DNA of 18,467 nt from assembly GCA_042091035.1 (NCBI GenBank), contig JBELIG010000049.1:1-18467 (forward strand), written 5' to 3'. The notes under the pieces are model-generated. The model was not told where the DNA came from, did no database searches, and saw only the letters and a program-made list of their open reading frames with translations. A program made the translations under genes and the position numbers. The number at the start of each line of letters is the position of its first letter. Position 1 is the first letter of the stretch. Shown piece by piece: positions 7,291 through 14,596 of the stretch. The DNA is from AM-2324 sp042091035 (GTDB lineage Bacteria > Bacteroidota > Bacteroidia > Chitinophagales > Saprospiraceae).

Positions 7291-7980
7291 ATGTCAATTA
7301 TTAGTGTAAAGAACATACATAAGATATATAACGAAAAGACTGTTCCAGTTCACGCACTTCAAGGTGTAGATCTTGAAATAGAGGCGGGTGAATTCACTGC
7401 AATTGTCGGTCCATCAGGTTCTGGAAAAACAACGCTCTTAAATATCATTGGAGGATTGGATCGTCCGAATCAAGGAAAGGTAAGACTCGCTGATACTGCG
7501 TTGGAGGATTTAAATGATAATCAACTAATCGATTTCAGAAAAAATAATATTGGGTTTATATTTCAAGCCTACAATCTTATACCCGTATTAACTTCGCAAG
7601 AAAATGTGGAGTTTGTTATGCTTCTCCAGAACAGGCCAAAAGCTGAAATGCATAAACGAGCGGTAGATCTACTAAAATCTGTTGGTCTAGAAGATAAACT
7701 AAACCAAAGACCCTCACAATTGTCTGGAGGTCAACAGCAGCGAGTTGCTGTTGCTAGGGCTTTAGCTTCCAAACCTAAGTTCGTCTTAGCAGATGAACCA
7801 ACTGCCAACTTAGATTCTAAATCAACAGCTGATTTACTTGACATAATGGCAAGGTTAAATAAAGAAGAGAACATTACTTTTGTATTCTCTACACACGATA
7901 GCAGAGTGATAGAACGAGCAAGACGTGTGGTAAATATGATTGATGGTAAAATTGAATCTGATGAACAACAGGCTGTTTAA
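7291..7980 (+). CDS. LolD/MacB-type ABC transporter ATP-binding protein
   Basis: A 229-aa nucleotide-binding subunit with every motif intact: Walker A GPSGSGKT (40-47), Q-loop FQAYNL (91-96), signature LSGGQQQR (144-151), Walker B FVLADEP (164-170) and the H-loop His202 in STHD. Sequence style and length place it in the LolD/FtsE/MacB group (COG1136), which power FtsX-fold permeases. It lies 12 bases downstream of the second permease and its 3' end overlaps the start of the beta-barrel gene by 20 bases. The five genes are therefore probably translated from one message. Confidence 0.95.
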   Translation: MSIISVKNIHKIYNEKTVPVHALQGVDLEIEAGEFTAIVGPSGSGKTTLLNIIGGLDRPNQGKVRLADTALEDLNDNQLIDFRKNNIGFIFQAYNLIPVLTSQENVEFVMLLQNRPKAEMHKRAVDLLKSVGLEDKLNQRPSQLSGGQQQRVAVARALASKPKFVLADEPTANLDSKSTADLLDIMARLNKEENITFVFSTHDSRVIERARRVVNMIDGKIESDEQQAV

Positions 7981-9139
7981 AATCTTCCTTCTTGTACTCT
8001 TTACATCTCCTAGCCTTCTAATTGCTCAGGAAGAAAAAAAAGATTCTCCATGGGAAGTAGATGGTTATATTAAAAATTTACAATCGGCATCAATTATCAA
8101 CTTCCCCAACCTGATTACAGGGGGAGTAGATAAAATAATACTCTCAAGTAATCTTATCCATAACCGGCTAAACTTTACTCGGACAATAGGAGAGAAAGTA
8201 GTTTTTCATTCATCCTTAAGAAATAGATTCCTCTACGGTGACCTAGAATCACCTGATCGCATGAAGGAGCAATTTGAACAAGGCAATGACTATTTTGACC
8301 TATCTCTTGAGAGCAGTCAAGACAGTTGGGCTGCTCAAACTATCATGGATCGACTATACCTGGATATTTATCTTGGTGATTGGGAGATGAGTATCGGTAG
8401 GCAACGAATCAACTGGGGAATCAGCACATTCTGGAACTCCAATGATATTTTCAATGCCTACAACTTCACAGATTTCGATTATGAGGAAAGACCAGGTTCT
8501 GATGCCATTTTAATCCGAAAGTATATTGGATTTACATCCAGTATAGAGTTTGCGATAGCAGCCACTGACGATATCAATAAACTTAAGGCAGGATTACTTT
8601 ATAAATTCAACCTTAAGAACTATGATTATCAAATACTTGCTGGTCTTTCTGAGAATTATCTAGCACTTGGAGGAGGATGGTCTGGAGCTATAAAGCAGGT
8701 TGGATTCAAGGGTGAATTCAATACATTTAGTCCACTCGGAACTACTGGAGATCCAGCAAATTCTTTGTCCATTGAGTTTGATTATATCAACAAAAAGGCA
8801 CTCTACTTCGGTCTGGGATTTTTATATAATAGCCTTGGAGAGGCTGATACTAATATTTTAAACCTTCTAGATTTTGATATATCTGCTCGTAATCTATACC
8901 CCTTCAAAACTACTTTCTTCTTTAGTATGAATCAAAGTTTTAATCCCATAATTAGTGGTGGATTATCTTTTTTATATTCTCCGGGAGAAGCACATGCGAC
9001 TTTTGTCAGTCCAAACCTAAATGTATCAATCGCACAGAATTGGGATCTTGCATTTTTCGGTCAGATAGTACTTGATAAGCAGGAAAAATATACAAGTCCT
9101 GTGCAGGGATTTTTTCTGAGACTTAAATTAAGTTTCTAA
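7961..9139 (+). CDS. Outer-membrane beta-barrel protein (DUF1302/alginate-export-like) of the Lol-like operon
   Basis: The chosen ATG at 7961 gives a 392-aa protein that starts with a clean signal peptide (MNNRLFKIFLLVLFTSPSLL, cut after IAQ). An ATG at 7940 would add seven residues before it. The mature protein is made of alternating aromatic/polar strands ending in FLRLKLSF, a C-terminal Phe typical of outer-membrane barrels. The stretch MSIGRQRINWG followed by WNSNDIFNAYNFTDFDYEERPG (about 136-175) resembles the core of DUF1302- and alginate-export-type barrels. It overlaps the ATPase gene by 20 bases. By position it is the likely outer-membrane end of the transport path, in the place where a LolB-like acceptor would be expected. 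Barrel confident; family by resemblance only. Confidence 0.78.
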   Translation: MNNRLFKIFLLVLFTSPSLLIAQEEKKDSPWEVDGYIKNLQSASIINFPNLITGGVDKIILSSNLIHNRLNFTRTIGEKVVFHSSLRNRFLYGDLESPDRMKEQFEQGNDYFDLSLESSQDSWAAQTIMDRLYLDIYLGDWEMSIGRQRINWGISTFWNSNDIFNAYNFTDFDYEERPGSDAILIRKYIGFTSSIEFAIAATDDINKLKAGLLYKFNLKNYDYQILAGLSENYLALGGGWSGAIKQVGFKGEFNTFSPLGTTGDPANSLSIEFDYINKKALYFGLGFLYNSLGEADTNILNLLDFDISARNLYPFKTTFFFSMNQSFNPIISGGLSFLYSPGEAHATFVSPNLNVSIAQNWDLAFFGQIVLDKQEKYTSPVQGFFLRLKLSF

Positions 9140-10263
9140 GTTGTAGCAGCAGTTTTGATTGCATCATAGCAAACCGCTGCTGCACGTTCCCAGGTATAAT
9201 ATGAAACTCGATTTCTACCTTTTTTGATAAGCTCTTCACGGAGCTCCTCAGAGGTATTCAAAGCGTGCATTTTCTCTCCTAGGTCTTCATAATCATTTAT
9301 GCCAACTACCAATGCAGCATCCCCTGCAACTTCAGGCAAGGATGTTTGATCAGATATAATCAAGGGTACATCGCAACGCATTGCTTCTAGAAGTGGAATA
9401 CCAAAACCTTCCGACTTGGAAACATAAATCATTGCTTTTGCTGCAGCAGTAATTTCCACTAAAGTCTCAGAGGTACAATATCCTGGAAGTACAATATCTT
9501 TAGCTACTGGGGATTCTTTTATTTTACGTTCAAAATCATCTGTTTGCCAGGCCATCCTACCCAGTAAAACGAGCTTAAGATCCGAGGGGTGTTTTGATTT
9601 CATATGCTCAAAACCCTGAAGTATCAATGACACATTTTTTCTAGGATGAATAGCCCCTACATACAACAAATAAGGCTTTCCATCAGTGTGCGCTTTTCGA
9701 ACCCGTTCAATAGCAGAAGATCCTAAAGGTTTAAAGACCTCTCTGGCTGCATTATTAGCAACGAAGACCTCCTCTTCTTTTATATTGTAAACGGCCTTAA
9801 GATCTTCTTTTACAAATTCAGAAACGGTAATTATTTTCTGAGCCCGAGCCAGGAATCTGGGTGTAAAAAACCTATAATACTTATTCACTAACTTAGGTAC
9901 ATATTGTGGATAATGCATGAAGGCGATATCATGACAAACCATGACTTGAGAACAAGTAGCACTTAAACTTAAATAACCATCTGGCGAGAAAAAAACATCT
10001 GGATTTTCACGTTTCAGAAACCTACGGACTGCAAATTCAAACCATAGATACCATAAAAAAGGATGCCTTGCTGGAGGGAAAAGTTTTACTCCACGAACAT
10101 TTGGCCCATAGATAAATGAAGCATCGAAAGGCCTGTCAAAGAGGAAAATAAATTCATCCTCTGGGTTTGCCTCTACCATTCGGCGAAGCACCTCATGGGA
10201 AAACCATCCGATTCCTTCGAGTTTATCTCTGATTAAAAACCGGGCATTGACTACGATCTTCAT
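9136..10263 (-). CDS. GT4-family glycosyltransferase (GT-B fold)
   Basis: A 375-aa protein starting at the ATG 10263; a GTG at 10284 would add seven atypical residues before the first strand MKIVVNARFL. The N-terminal domain has GIGWFSHEVLRRM (acceptor side) and VCHDIAF with the usual histidine. The C-terminal domain has YVGAIHPRKN (about 201-210) and EGFGIPLLEAM (Glu285 and Glu293), the EX7E motif of retaining GT4 enzymes. The closest recognisable style is that of mannosyl- or rhamnosyltransferases of surface polysaccharide synthesis (WbpY/MtfB-like), but donor and acceptor cannot be read from sequence. It is isolated from other sugar genes. Its stop codon overlaps that of the convergent beta-barrel gene, leaving no room for a terminator. 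Confidence 0.9.
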   Translation of the reverse strand: MKIVVNARFLIRDKLEGIGWFSHEVLRRMVEANPEDEFIFLFDRPFDASFIYGPNVRGVKLFPPARHPFLWYLWFEFAVRRFLKRENPDVFFSPDGYLSLSATCSQVMVCHDIAFMHYPQYVPKLVNKYYRFFTPRFLARAQKIITVSEFVKEDLKAVYNIKEEEVFVANNAAREVFKPLGSSAIERVRKAHTDGKPYLLYVGAIHPRKNVSLILQGFEHMKSKHPSDLKLVLLGRMAWQTDDFERKIKESPVAKDIVLPGYCTSETLVEITAAAKAMIYVSKSEGFGIPLLEAMRCDVPLIISDQTSLPEVAGDAALVVGINDYEDLGEKMHALNTSEELREELIKKGRNRVSYYTWERAAAVCYDAIKTAATT

Positions 10264-10387
10264 ATTACTTGATCTTTTCAGCACCTAAAATAAGGAAAAG
10301 ACTTTCTAAAATACAGGCTAGCGACGTTCAAATAAATATTAATTTTTTCAAAAAAAATGTATTTTAGGCAAGTCCAAGAAAATACCA

Positions 10388-10395
10388 CAAAAATA
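10388..10395 (-). promoter_or_regulatory. Possible -7 element (TATTTTTG) for the glycosyltransferase
   Basis: An exact TAnnTTTG match on the minus strand in the divergent interval between the glycosyltransferase and the 507-aa gene. It would give a long leader of about 115 bases and it abuts the start codon of the opposite gene, so it is tentative. Confidence 0.25.
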
Positions 10396-10397
10396 CT

Positions 10398-11921
10398 ATG
10401 GCTAAAACACCTTCACTATCACTAAGAAACCTAATAAACGCGCTTACCGGGAGTGAAAAAAGATATTTCAAACTCTATGTTGGTGAGAAGATTGAAAAAG
10501 AAAGTAAATACCTGATACTCTTCGATTTAATCGACCAAGGAATCATCCAAGATGAAGATGAATTGAAGCAGGCAGTTTATGAAGGTGACATCGGAGAAAG
10601 CCGAAAATTCTCTGAGCTAAAATCCTATCTTTTTGAACTTATTCTAAGGGCACTTCAAGCTTACGATACGAAGGGCAATGTCAATATTCGATTGCAAGAA
10701 TTACTGCAAGGCACTCAGGTGCTTTTCAGAAGATCTTTATTCAAGGAAGCAAAACAGAATCTCGGTAAGGCAAAAAAATTAGCCTCAAAATTTGAGGAGC
10801 ATCTACTTTTACTAGAAATTATACGCTGGGAAAAAAAGATAGCATACGCATTGACAGATATTAAATTCCTGGACGAAGAGCTTGACAATCTAGAGCGTGA
10901 AGAACGTTATCACCTTGCACAATATCAACTTAGAACAAGATATAGAAATACGTTCTTCAAACTACTAATCAACATTCGAAAGCAAGGACCTGGATCTGGG
11001 CAAGGTCAGCACTTACAACAGCTAGTAACATCCATAAAAAGGTTGGTTCTTCCAAAAGAAACAGGGCATAACACAAAGGTCATCTTTTATAGATTAATCT
11101 CTATGCAGAAGTATATAGAAGGTGATATTGAAGGCTTCATAGAGACCAATATCTTACTCATGAAACTACTTGAATCAGAACCACATTTCTTAAAGCAAGA
11201 AGTTTCTGAATACATCTCGGTAGTAAACAATCTCTTGATTGGATATGGGACACTAGAAAAATTTGATAAGGTACTTGTGCTTCTGGAAAAGTTCAAAACA
11301 ATCAAGGCAATTACAACAGATGATGAACTTAAAATCCATCGTCAATATTATATGAACCTATTCGCCTATTTCATACATACAGGTGCTTTCGACGACGGGA
11401 TTGAAGCACTCAAGGAGCATCAAAAATTCATAAAGAAAAACAAATCGCAAAGCTTCCTTAAACATTCCTTCTACTTCCAATACTTTTACCTGCACTTTGG
11501 TGCGGCACAATTTGATTTGGCATTACAATATCTAAATGATTGGCTTGACTTAAAGACAAATACAGAACGACAAGATCTTCAAGCTCTAGCAAGGATACTG
11601 AACCTACTGATTCATAAAGAAATGGGCAACACTATCCTCATTCATTCATTAACAAGATCTGCTACTCGATTCTTGAACAAGAACAATAAACCATCAAAAT
11701 ACGAGGAAGCTGTATTGAAATATTTCAGACGTAGTATCAATTCTGTAGACCGTTCGGATGAGATTCGAAACTTAGAAACGCTTCTGAATGATATAAGAAA
11801 AATAAAGTCAAATAGGATAGATAATAATATTATGAACCTATTTGACATGGAAAGCTGGGTGATTTCTAAATTGAAGAATATTCCATTTATGGAATTAAAA
11901 AAACAACAGACTAAGCTATAA
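10398..11921 (+). CDS. Conserved helical protein of unknown function (TPR-like)
   Basis: A 507-aa protein that I do not recognise by name. It has no signal peptide and no TM helices, so it is probably cytoplasmic. It is almost wholly alpha-helical and rich in Lys/Glu/Leu, with repeated helix pairs of about 34-40 residues from about 110 to 460 (for example LFRRSLFKEAKQNLGKAKKL and FIHTGAFDDGIEALKEHQKF). These look like divergent TPR-type solenoid repeats. The N-terminus (SLRNLINALTGSEKRYFKLY) appears to be a distinct small helical domain. Proteins of this architecture are likely scaffolds or adaptors, but no partner is indicated by the neighbours. It is a single gene, divergent from the glycosyltransferase and convergent with the small peptide gene 12 bases away. 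Confidence 0.8.
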   Translation: MAKTPSLSLRNLINALTGSEKRYFKLYVGEKIEKESKYLILFDLIDQGIIQDEDELKQAVYEGDIGESRKFSELKSYLFELILRALQAYDTKGNVNIRLQELLQGTQVLFRRSLFKEAKQNLGKAKKLASKFEEHLLLLEIIRWEKKIAYALTDIKFLDEELDNLEREERYHLAQYQLRTRYRNTFFKLLINIRKQGPGSGQGQHLQQLVTSIKRLVLPKETGHNTKVIFYRLISMQKYIEGDIEGFIETNILLMKLLESEPHFLKQEVSEYISVVNNLLIGYGTLEKFDKVLVLLEKFKTIKAITTDDELKIHRQYYMNLFAYFIHTGAFDDGIEALKEHQKFIKKNKSQSFLKHSFYFQYFYLHFGAAQFDLALQYLNDWLDLKTNTERQDLQALARILNLLIHKEMGNTILIHSLTRSATRFLNKNNKPSKYEEAVLKYFRRSINSVDRSDEIRNLETLLNDIRKIKSNRIDNNIMNLFDMESWVISKLKNIPFMELKKQQTKL

Positions 11922-11933
11922 AAAGCAATTAAT

Positions 11934-12158
11934 CTATCTGCGGTTTCCTTTGCCAATTGACCCTAAAGCCCCTCCAATATTGACACTGTTTTTTTTGATT
12001 GGTCTGCGAACCTCAACCTCGCCCCAAATGGATGATTTCTTTCCTAATTCAATAAAATTATAAAGTCCATTAGGTGCATAGCCACCTTTAGCTTTTTGCT
12101 GATCCGCTGAACTCAATTCAAATTTCTTTAGTGTGTTTAGTGTTTGTTCATTTTTCAT
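11934..12158 (-). CDS. Small peptide with double-glycine leader (candidate RiPP/bacteriocin-like precursor)
   Basis: A 74-aa peptide. Residues 1-26 read as a GG-type leader: a Lys/Asn-rich start, then LKKFELSSADQQKAKGG with the double glycine at 25-26. This has the spacing of Bacteroidota natural-product precursors (LxxFxLSxxxxxxIKGG), whose leaders are cut by C39-peptidase ABC exporters. The core (27-74) starts YAPNGLYNF, is basic (several Lys/Arg), has no Cys or Thr and only four Ser, so lanthionine- or disulfide-based maturation is unlikely. It ends with a Gly-rich segment (IGGALGSIGKGNRR). No exporter, peptidase or modifying enzyme is encoded nearby. It lies 69 bases downstream of recX on the same strand. 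It could instead be an ordinary small protein; the leader pattern is the main evidence. Confidence 0.62.
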   Translation of the reverse strand: MKNEQTLNTLKKFELSSADQQKAKGGYAPNGLYNFIELGKKSSIWGEVEVRRPIKKNSVNIGGALGSIGKGNRR

Positions 12159-12178
12159 AATCTCAATATTTTATGTTG

Positions 12179-12186
12179 TAAATATA
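12179..12186 (-). promoter_or_regulatory. Weak -7 promoter candidate (TATATTTA) for the GG-leader peptide
   Basis: One mismatch from TAnnTTTG on the minus strand, 20 bases upstream of the peptide's ATG and within the 69-base gap after recX. It would allow transcription independent of recX. Low information content. Confidence 0.25.
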
Positions 12187-12227
12187 CGTAGCAGCAAAAC
12201 TTAAACCTAACAAGGTATGAAAATAAG

Positions 12228-12695
12228 TCAGTCTTCAAGATCCCTAAAACCTTGTACCTCATCGTAAGAAAACCCTTTATTATTTAAGAAAACAACAATT
12301 TTCCTATTCAATAAATAAGGCTCCATGTTTTTATAATCTTGTTCTACTTTTCTCACCCAATGCCTAATATTTTCCATATTCAGAGATGGATCAAGCTCCT
12401 CTAAACCCTTTCGAATACAATATTCAGAGATCTGCCTGGCTTTTAGTTGGGCTAAAATCTTCATCTTCCCCCAGCGTTTAATTCGAGCTTTACCCCTTAC
12501 ATATGCACGAGCGAAACGCTCCTCATTTAGGAAACCTTCGCCGATCAGTGAAGAAATCACATCTTCAAGATCGTCTCCATAAACCTTTAGTTTAATCAAC
12601 TTATTCCTAACCTCTTGGTGACAACGCTCCTGATACGCACAATAGTGTTGCAGCTTTATAATGGCTTGCTCCTTGGTTATAGATGACTCACTCAA
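12228..12695 (-). CDS. recX: Regulatory protein RecX
   Basis: A 155-aa protein of the RecX family, which binds RecA filaments and modulates recombinase activity. Characteristic segments are present: the N-terminal three-helix repeat YQERCHQEVRNKLIKL (17-32), the core SLIGEGFLNEERFARAYVRGK (49-69), and the following KRWGKMKILAQLKARQIS (73-90), which matches the family's GxxKIxxxLxxKGI region. Length is typical (about 150-160 aa in Bacteroidota). It follows the TrpF-like gene with an 11-base gap, suggesting co-transcription. recA itself is not in the window. Confidence 0.93.
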   Translation of the reverse strand: MSESSITKEQAIIKLQHYCAYQERCHQEVRNKLIKLKVYGDDLEDVISSLIGEGFLNEERFARAYVRGKARIKRWGKMKILAQLKARQISEYCIRKGLEELDPSLNMENIRHWVRKVEQDYKNMEPYLLNRKIVVFLNNKGFSYDEVQGFRDLED

Positions 12696-12706
12696 TAGAC
12701 CTGTAT

Positions 12707-13345
12707 TTAAAATTCTTCTTCTATTTCAAGATAGTCTAAAATCTCGTCTAGATCGTCAAAAGATTTGAATCCAACCTTTTCTTCTTCTCCTCCGCGCATG
12801 AGTATTCCAGACCATTTACCATCGCTTGTTGCAGCCTCAATTCCGTAAAGTTCCCAGGGAAAACTAACAATCAATGGAAAACGTTCGCTGAGTTCACTTA
12901 GATATTTCTTTGTAAATCCAGCACTACCAGGATAAACCTTATTCTTATCAAAATCAAGTACAAAATAGGCTACATTCCCCTCATACTCTTCGAGGAGACT
13001 ACTGAGGTCATCCTCCGTCATAGACTTCTCTATCACAACCTCCTTGAATACAGGAACACTAATACCTTCTATTGCTTCCTTACTAGTAAAGGGACCAGCT
13101 AAAACAGCATCTAGACCTATGTTCTCCACAGTATCCAAGAGTTCCGAATTGGTCACATCGCCAAACTCCCCTACAATCTTTACACCATCAAGCCATTCTT
13201 TAATAGCGTTGACTTCCATTACAGACACGGACAAGGGGTTCATTTTATCCAAATTAAAACCCAGCCATTTTGCTTCTCTAGCAGCAAAATATCTTGCATC
13301 AGTCAGATTACCTATTGTCCCGGCAAAAACATCGAGTTTTAGCAT
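12707..13345 (-). CDS. TrpF-like (phosphoribosylanthranilate isomerase fold) protein lacking the catalytic cysteine
   Basis: A 212-aa protein from the ATG at 13345; a longer start at 13378 would lie upstream of the likely promoter. The order of motifs follows the TrpF TIM barrel: an N-terminal strand with DVFAGTIGNLTDARYFAAR in place of xKICGIT.xEDA, then LGFNLDKMNP, KIVGEFGD, LDAVLAGPF, a later VLDFDKNKVYPGSAGFTKKY in place of LDxx...GGTGKxFDW, and a C-terminal SGILMRGGEEEKVGFK matching the SSGVExxPGxKD tail. The active-site Cys of the KICG motif is Ala here and the SPR motif is lost, so the isomerase reaction is doubtful. It sits with recX, not with other trp genes. It may be a repurposed paralogue whose ligand is unknown. 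Confidence 0.72.
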   Translation of the reverse strand: MLKLDVFAGTIGNLTDARYFAAREAKWLGFNLDKMNPLSVSVMEVNAIKEWLDGVKIVGEFGDVTNSELLDTVENIGLDAVLAGPFTSKEAIEGISVPVFKEVVIEKSMTEDDLSSLLEEYEGNVAYFVLDFDKNKVYPGSAGFTKKYLSELSERFPLIVSFPWELYGIEAATSDGKWSGILMRGGEEEKVGFKSFDDLDEILDYLEIEEEF

Positions 13346-13362
13346 TATCTTGTTTTTTTTCA

Positions 13363-13370
13363 CAAATGTA
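13363..13370 (-). promoter_or_regulatory. -7 promoter element (TACATTTG) for the TrpF-like/recX operon
   Basis: An exact TAnnTTTG match on the minus strand, 17 bases before the chosen ATG at 13345. The position supports that start codon over the one at 13378. A -33 element would fall inside the start of the divergent ATL gene. Confidence 0.5.
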
Positions 13371-13385
13371 CAAAGCAATTAGCTT

Positions 13386-13715
13386 ATGAAGAACAATTAT
13401 CACGAGCTCGTCTATGAATGTACCCGAAAAATTCCTTTTGGCAGGGTCTGCACCTATGGACTAATTGCCGATTTTTTAGGTTTGGGTTCTGCCAGAATGG
13501 TAGGCTGGGCCTTGAATAAGTCCTTCTCATCCCAACCCGAAGTTCCTGCACATCGCGTAGTAAATAGAAAAGGTGAACTTAGTGGTAGAAATCATTTTAG
13601 TAGCCCAGATATCATGCAAAAAAGACTAGAAGCGGAGGGAGTCCAAGTAGAAAACGACCAAATAAAGAACTTTGAAGATGTCCTTTGGAGACCACAGCTA
13701 GAAGACTTTGACTAG
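13386..13715 (+). CDS. Alkyltransferase-like (ATL) protein, MGMT-fold DNA-repair factor without reactive Cys
   Basis: A 109-aa protein with the DNA-binding domain of O6-alkylguanine-DNA alkyltransferases: the winged-helix IPFGRVCTYGLIADFLG (16-32), GSARMVGWAL (34-43, with Arg37 at the place of the arginine finger), and VPAHRVVNRKGELSG (53-67). The reactive cysteine of the PCHR motif is Ala55 here, so it cannot accept alkyl groups. ATL proteins of this kind bind O6-alkylguanine tightly and pass it to nucleotide excision repair. Length is standard for stand-alone ATLs (about 100-110 aa). It is divergent from the TrpF-like gene and convergent with the GHMP kinase gene, sharing overlapping stop codons (CTAG at 13712-13715). 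Confidence 0.88.
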   Translation: MKNNYHELVYECTRKIPFGRVCTYGLIADFLGLGSARMVGWALNKSFSSQPEVPAHRVVNRKGELSGRNHFSSPDIMQKRLEAEGVQVENDQIKNFEDVLWRPQLEDFD

Positions 13716-14596
13716 AATAATTTTAAAGCTGTCCCCTTAAAATTATCTAAAATATGCTGCTCTGATCCTATAGCAAGATAATATCCACCACCGCCAGCAC
13801 CACACAATTTCAGATAAAAATCACCTGTACTTAAGCCTTTTTCCCAGAGTGGCACAAAAGCAGGAAGGATCATTTCTTTGAAACCTTCGAATTGAAGCTT
13901 TGAAAGCAGCTCAATATTAGACAAGGAATTTGAGTCCCCATTCAAAAACCCTTCGATCGCTCGATTGGAAGATTCTTTCAAGGGTTGCAGGATTCTTGAA
14001 TTAAAATCTGCATCCCTCTTTTTTTCATTATAAATATCCACAAACGGTTGCGTAGACCTTGATACCTCCGAATCCAATAAATAAAATGAGCAGGATTGCG
14101 CCGGAATATGGACTTGACCTATAGAACTGTTCTGGTCCACTAACAAAGGAGTATCGTAAAAAGATATCAAAGGATCAATACCCGAACTTTTTCCATGAAA
14201 AAAACACTCCATGGTCGAAAGTCTTTGGCGAATTTCGATAAAGTCATCTGTTTTAGCATTATCAAATAAATACTGATCATAGATTCCAGCGATTAGTGCC
14301 CCTGAACTCCCTGTGCCGTAGCCATTCCTTATATTTGAATTGAATATCAAACCAGATTGTATAGCATCCCCGAAGATCTTGAGGTCTAAAAATTCATCGA
14401 GCTTTTTGTCCTGAAAAAAAGCTAGCAGACTAAGCATCTCCTTGAAATAAGGGTTCTTAATCTTAGGATTATCTACCTGCCCCCAATCTCCCTTGAATTT
14501 TCTTAAGGGCATCGCTAAAGCTTGAGCCTGTTCAAGCACCAAATATTCTCCAAACAATAAGACCTTGGAATGATATGCTCGCTTATTTTCCTTCAT
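13712..14596 (-). CDS. GHMP-family kinase, mevalonate-kinase-like
   Basis: A 294-aa protein with the three GHMP motifs: SKVLLFGEYLVL (10-21), the ATP loop NGYGTGSSGAL (91-101; canonical PxGxGLGSSAA) and KLCGAGGGGYYL (263-274). FFHGKSSGIDP (132-142) matches the mevalonate kinase segment whose Asp (here Asp141) is the catalytic base. This suggests phosphorylation of mevalonate or phosphomevalonate in isoprenoid synthesis, a route used by some Flavobacteriia and Cytophagales. No other pathway gene is present, so the exact substrate is unproven. Its start overlaps the end of the CYTH gene by 14 bases, which implies translational coupling. Confidence 0.8.
   Translation of the reverse strand: MKENKRAYHSKVLLFGEYLVLEQAQALAMPLRKFKGDWGQVDNPKIKNPYFKEMLSLLAFFQDKKLDEFLDLKIFGDAIQSGLIFNSNIRNGYGTGSSGALIAGIYDQYLFDNAKTDDFIEIRQRLSTMECFFHGKSSGIDPLISFYDTPLLVDQNSSIGQVHIPAQSCSFYLLDSEVSRSTQPFVDIYNEKKRDADFNSRILQPLKESSNRAIEGFLNGDSNSLSNIELLSKLQFEGFKEMILPAFVPLWEKGLSTGDFYLKLCGAGGGGYYLAIGSEQHILDNFKGTALKLF

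Noticed and set aside
13044..13382. 112-aa open frame on the plus strand inside the TrpF-like gene
   Set aside because: Ser/Pro-rich antisense reading of a gene with clear family motifs; no independent support.
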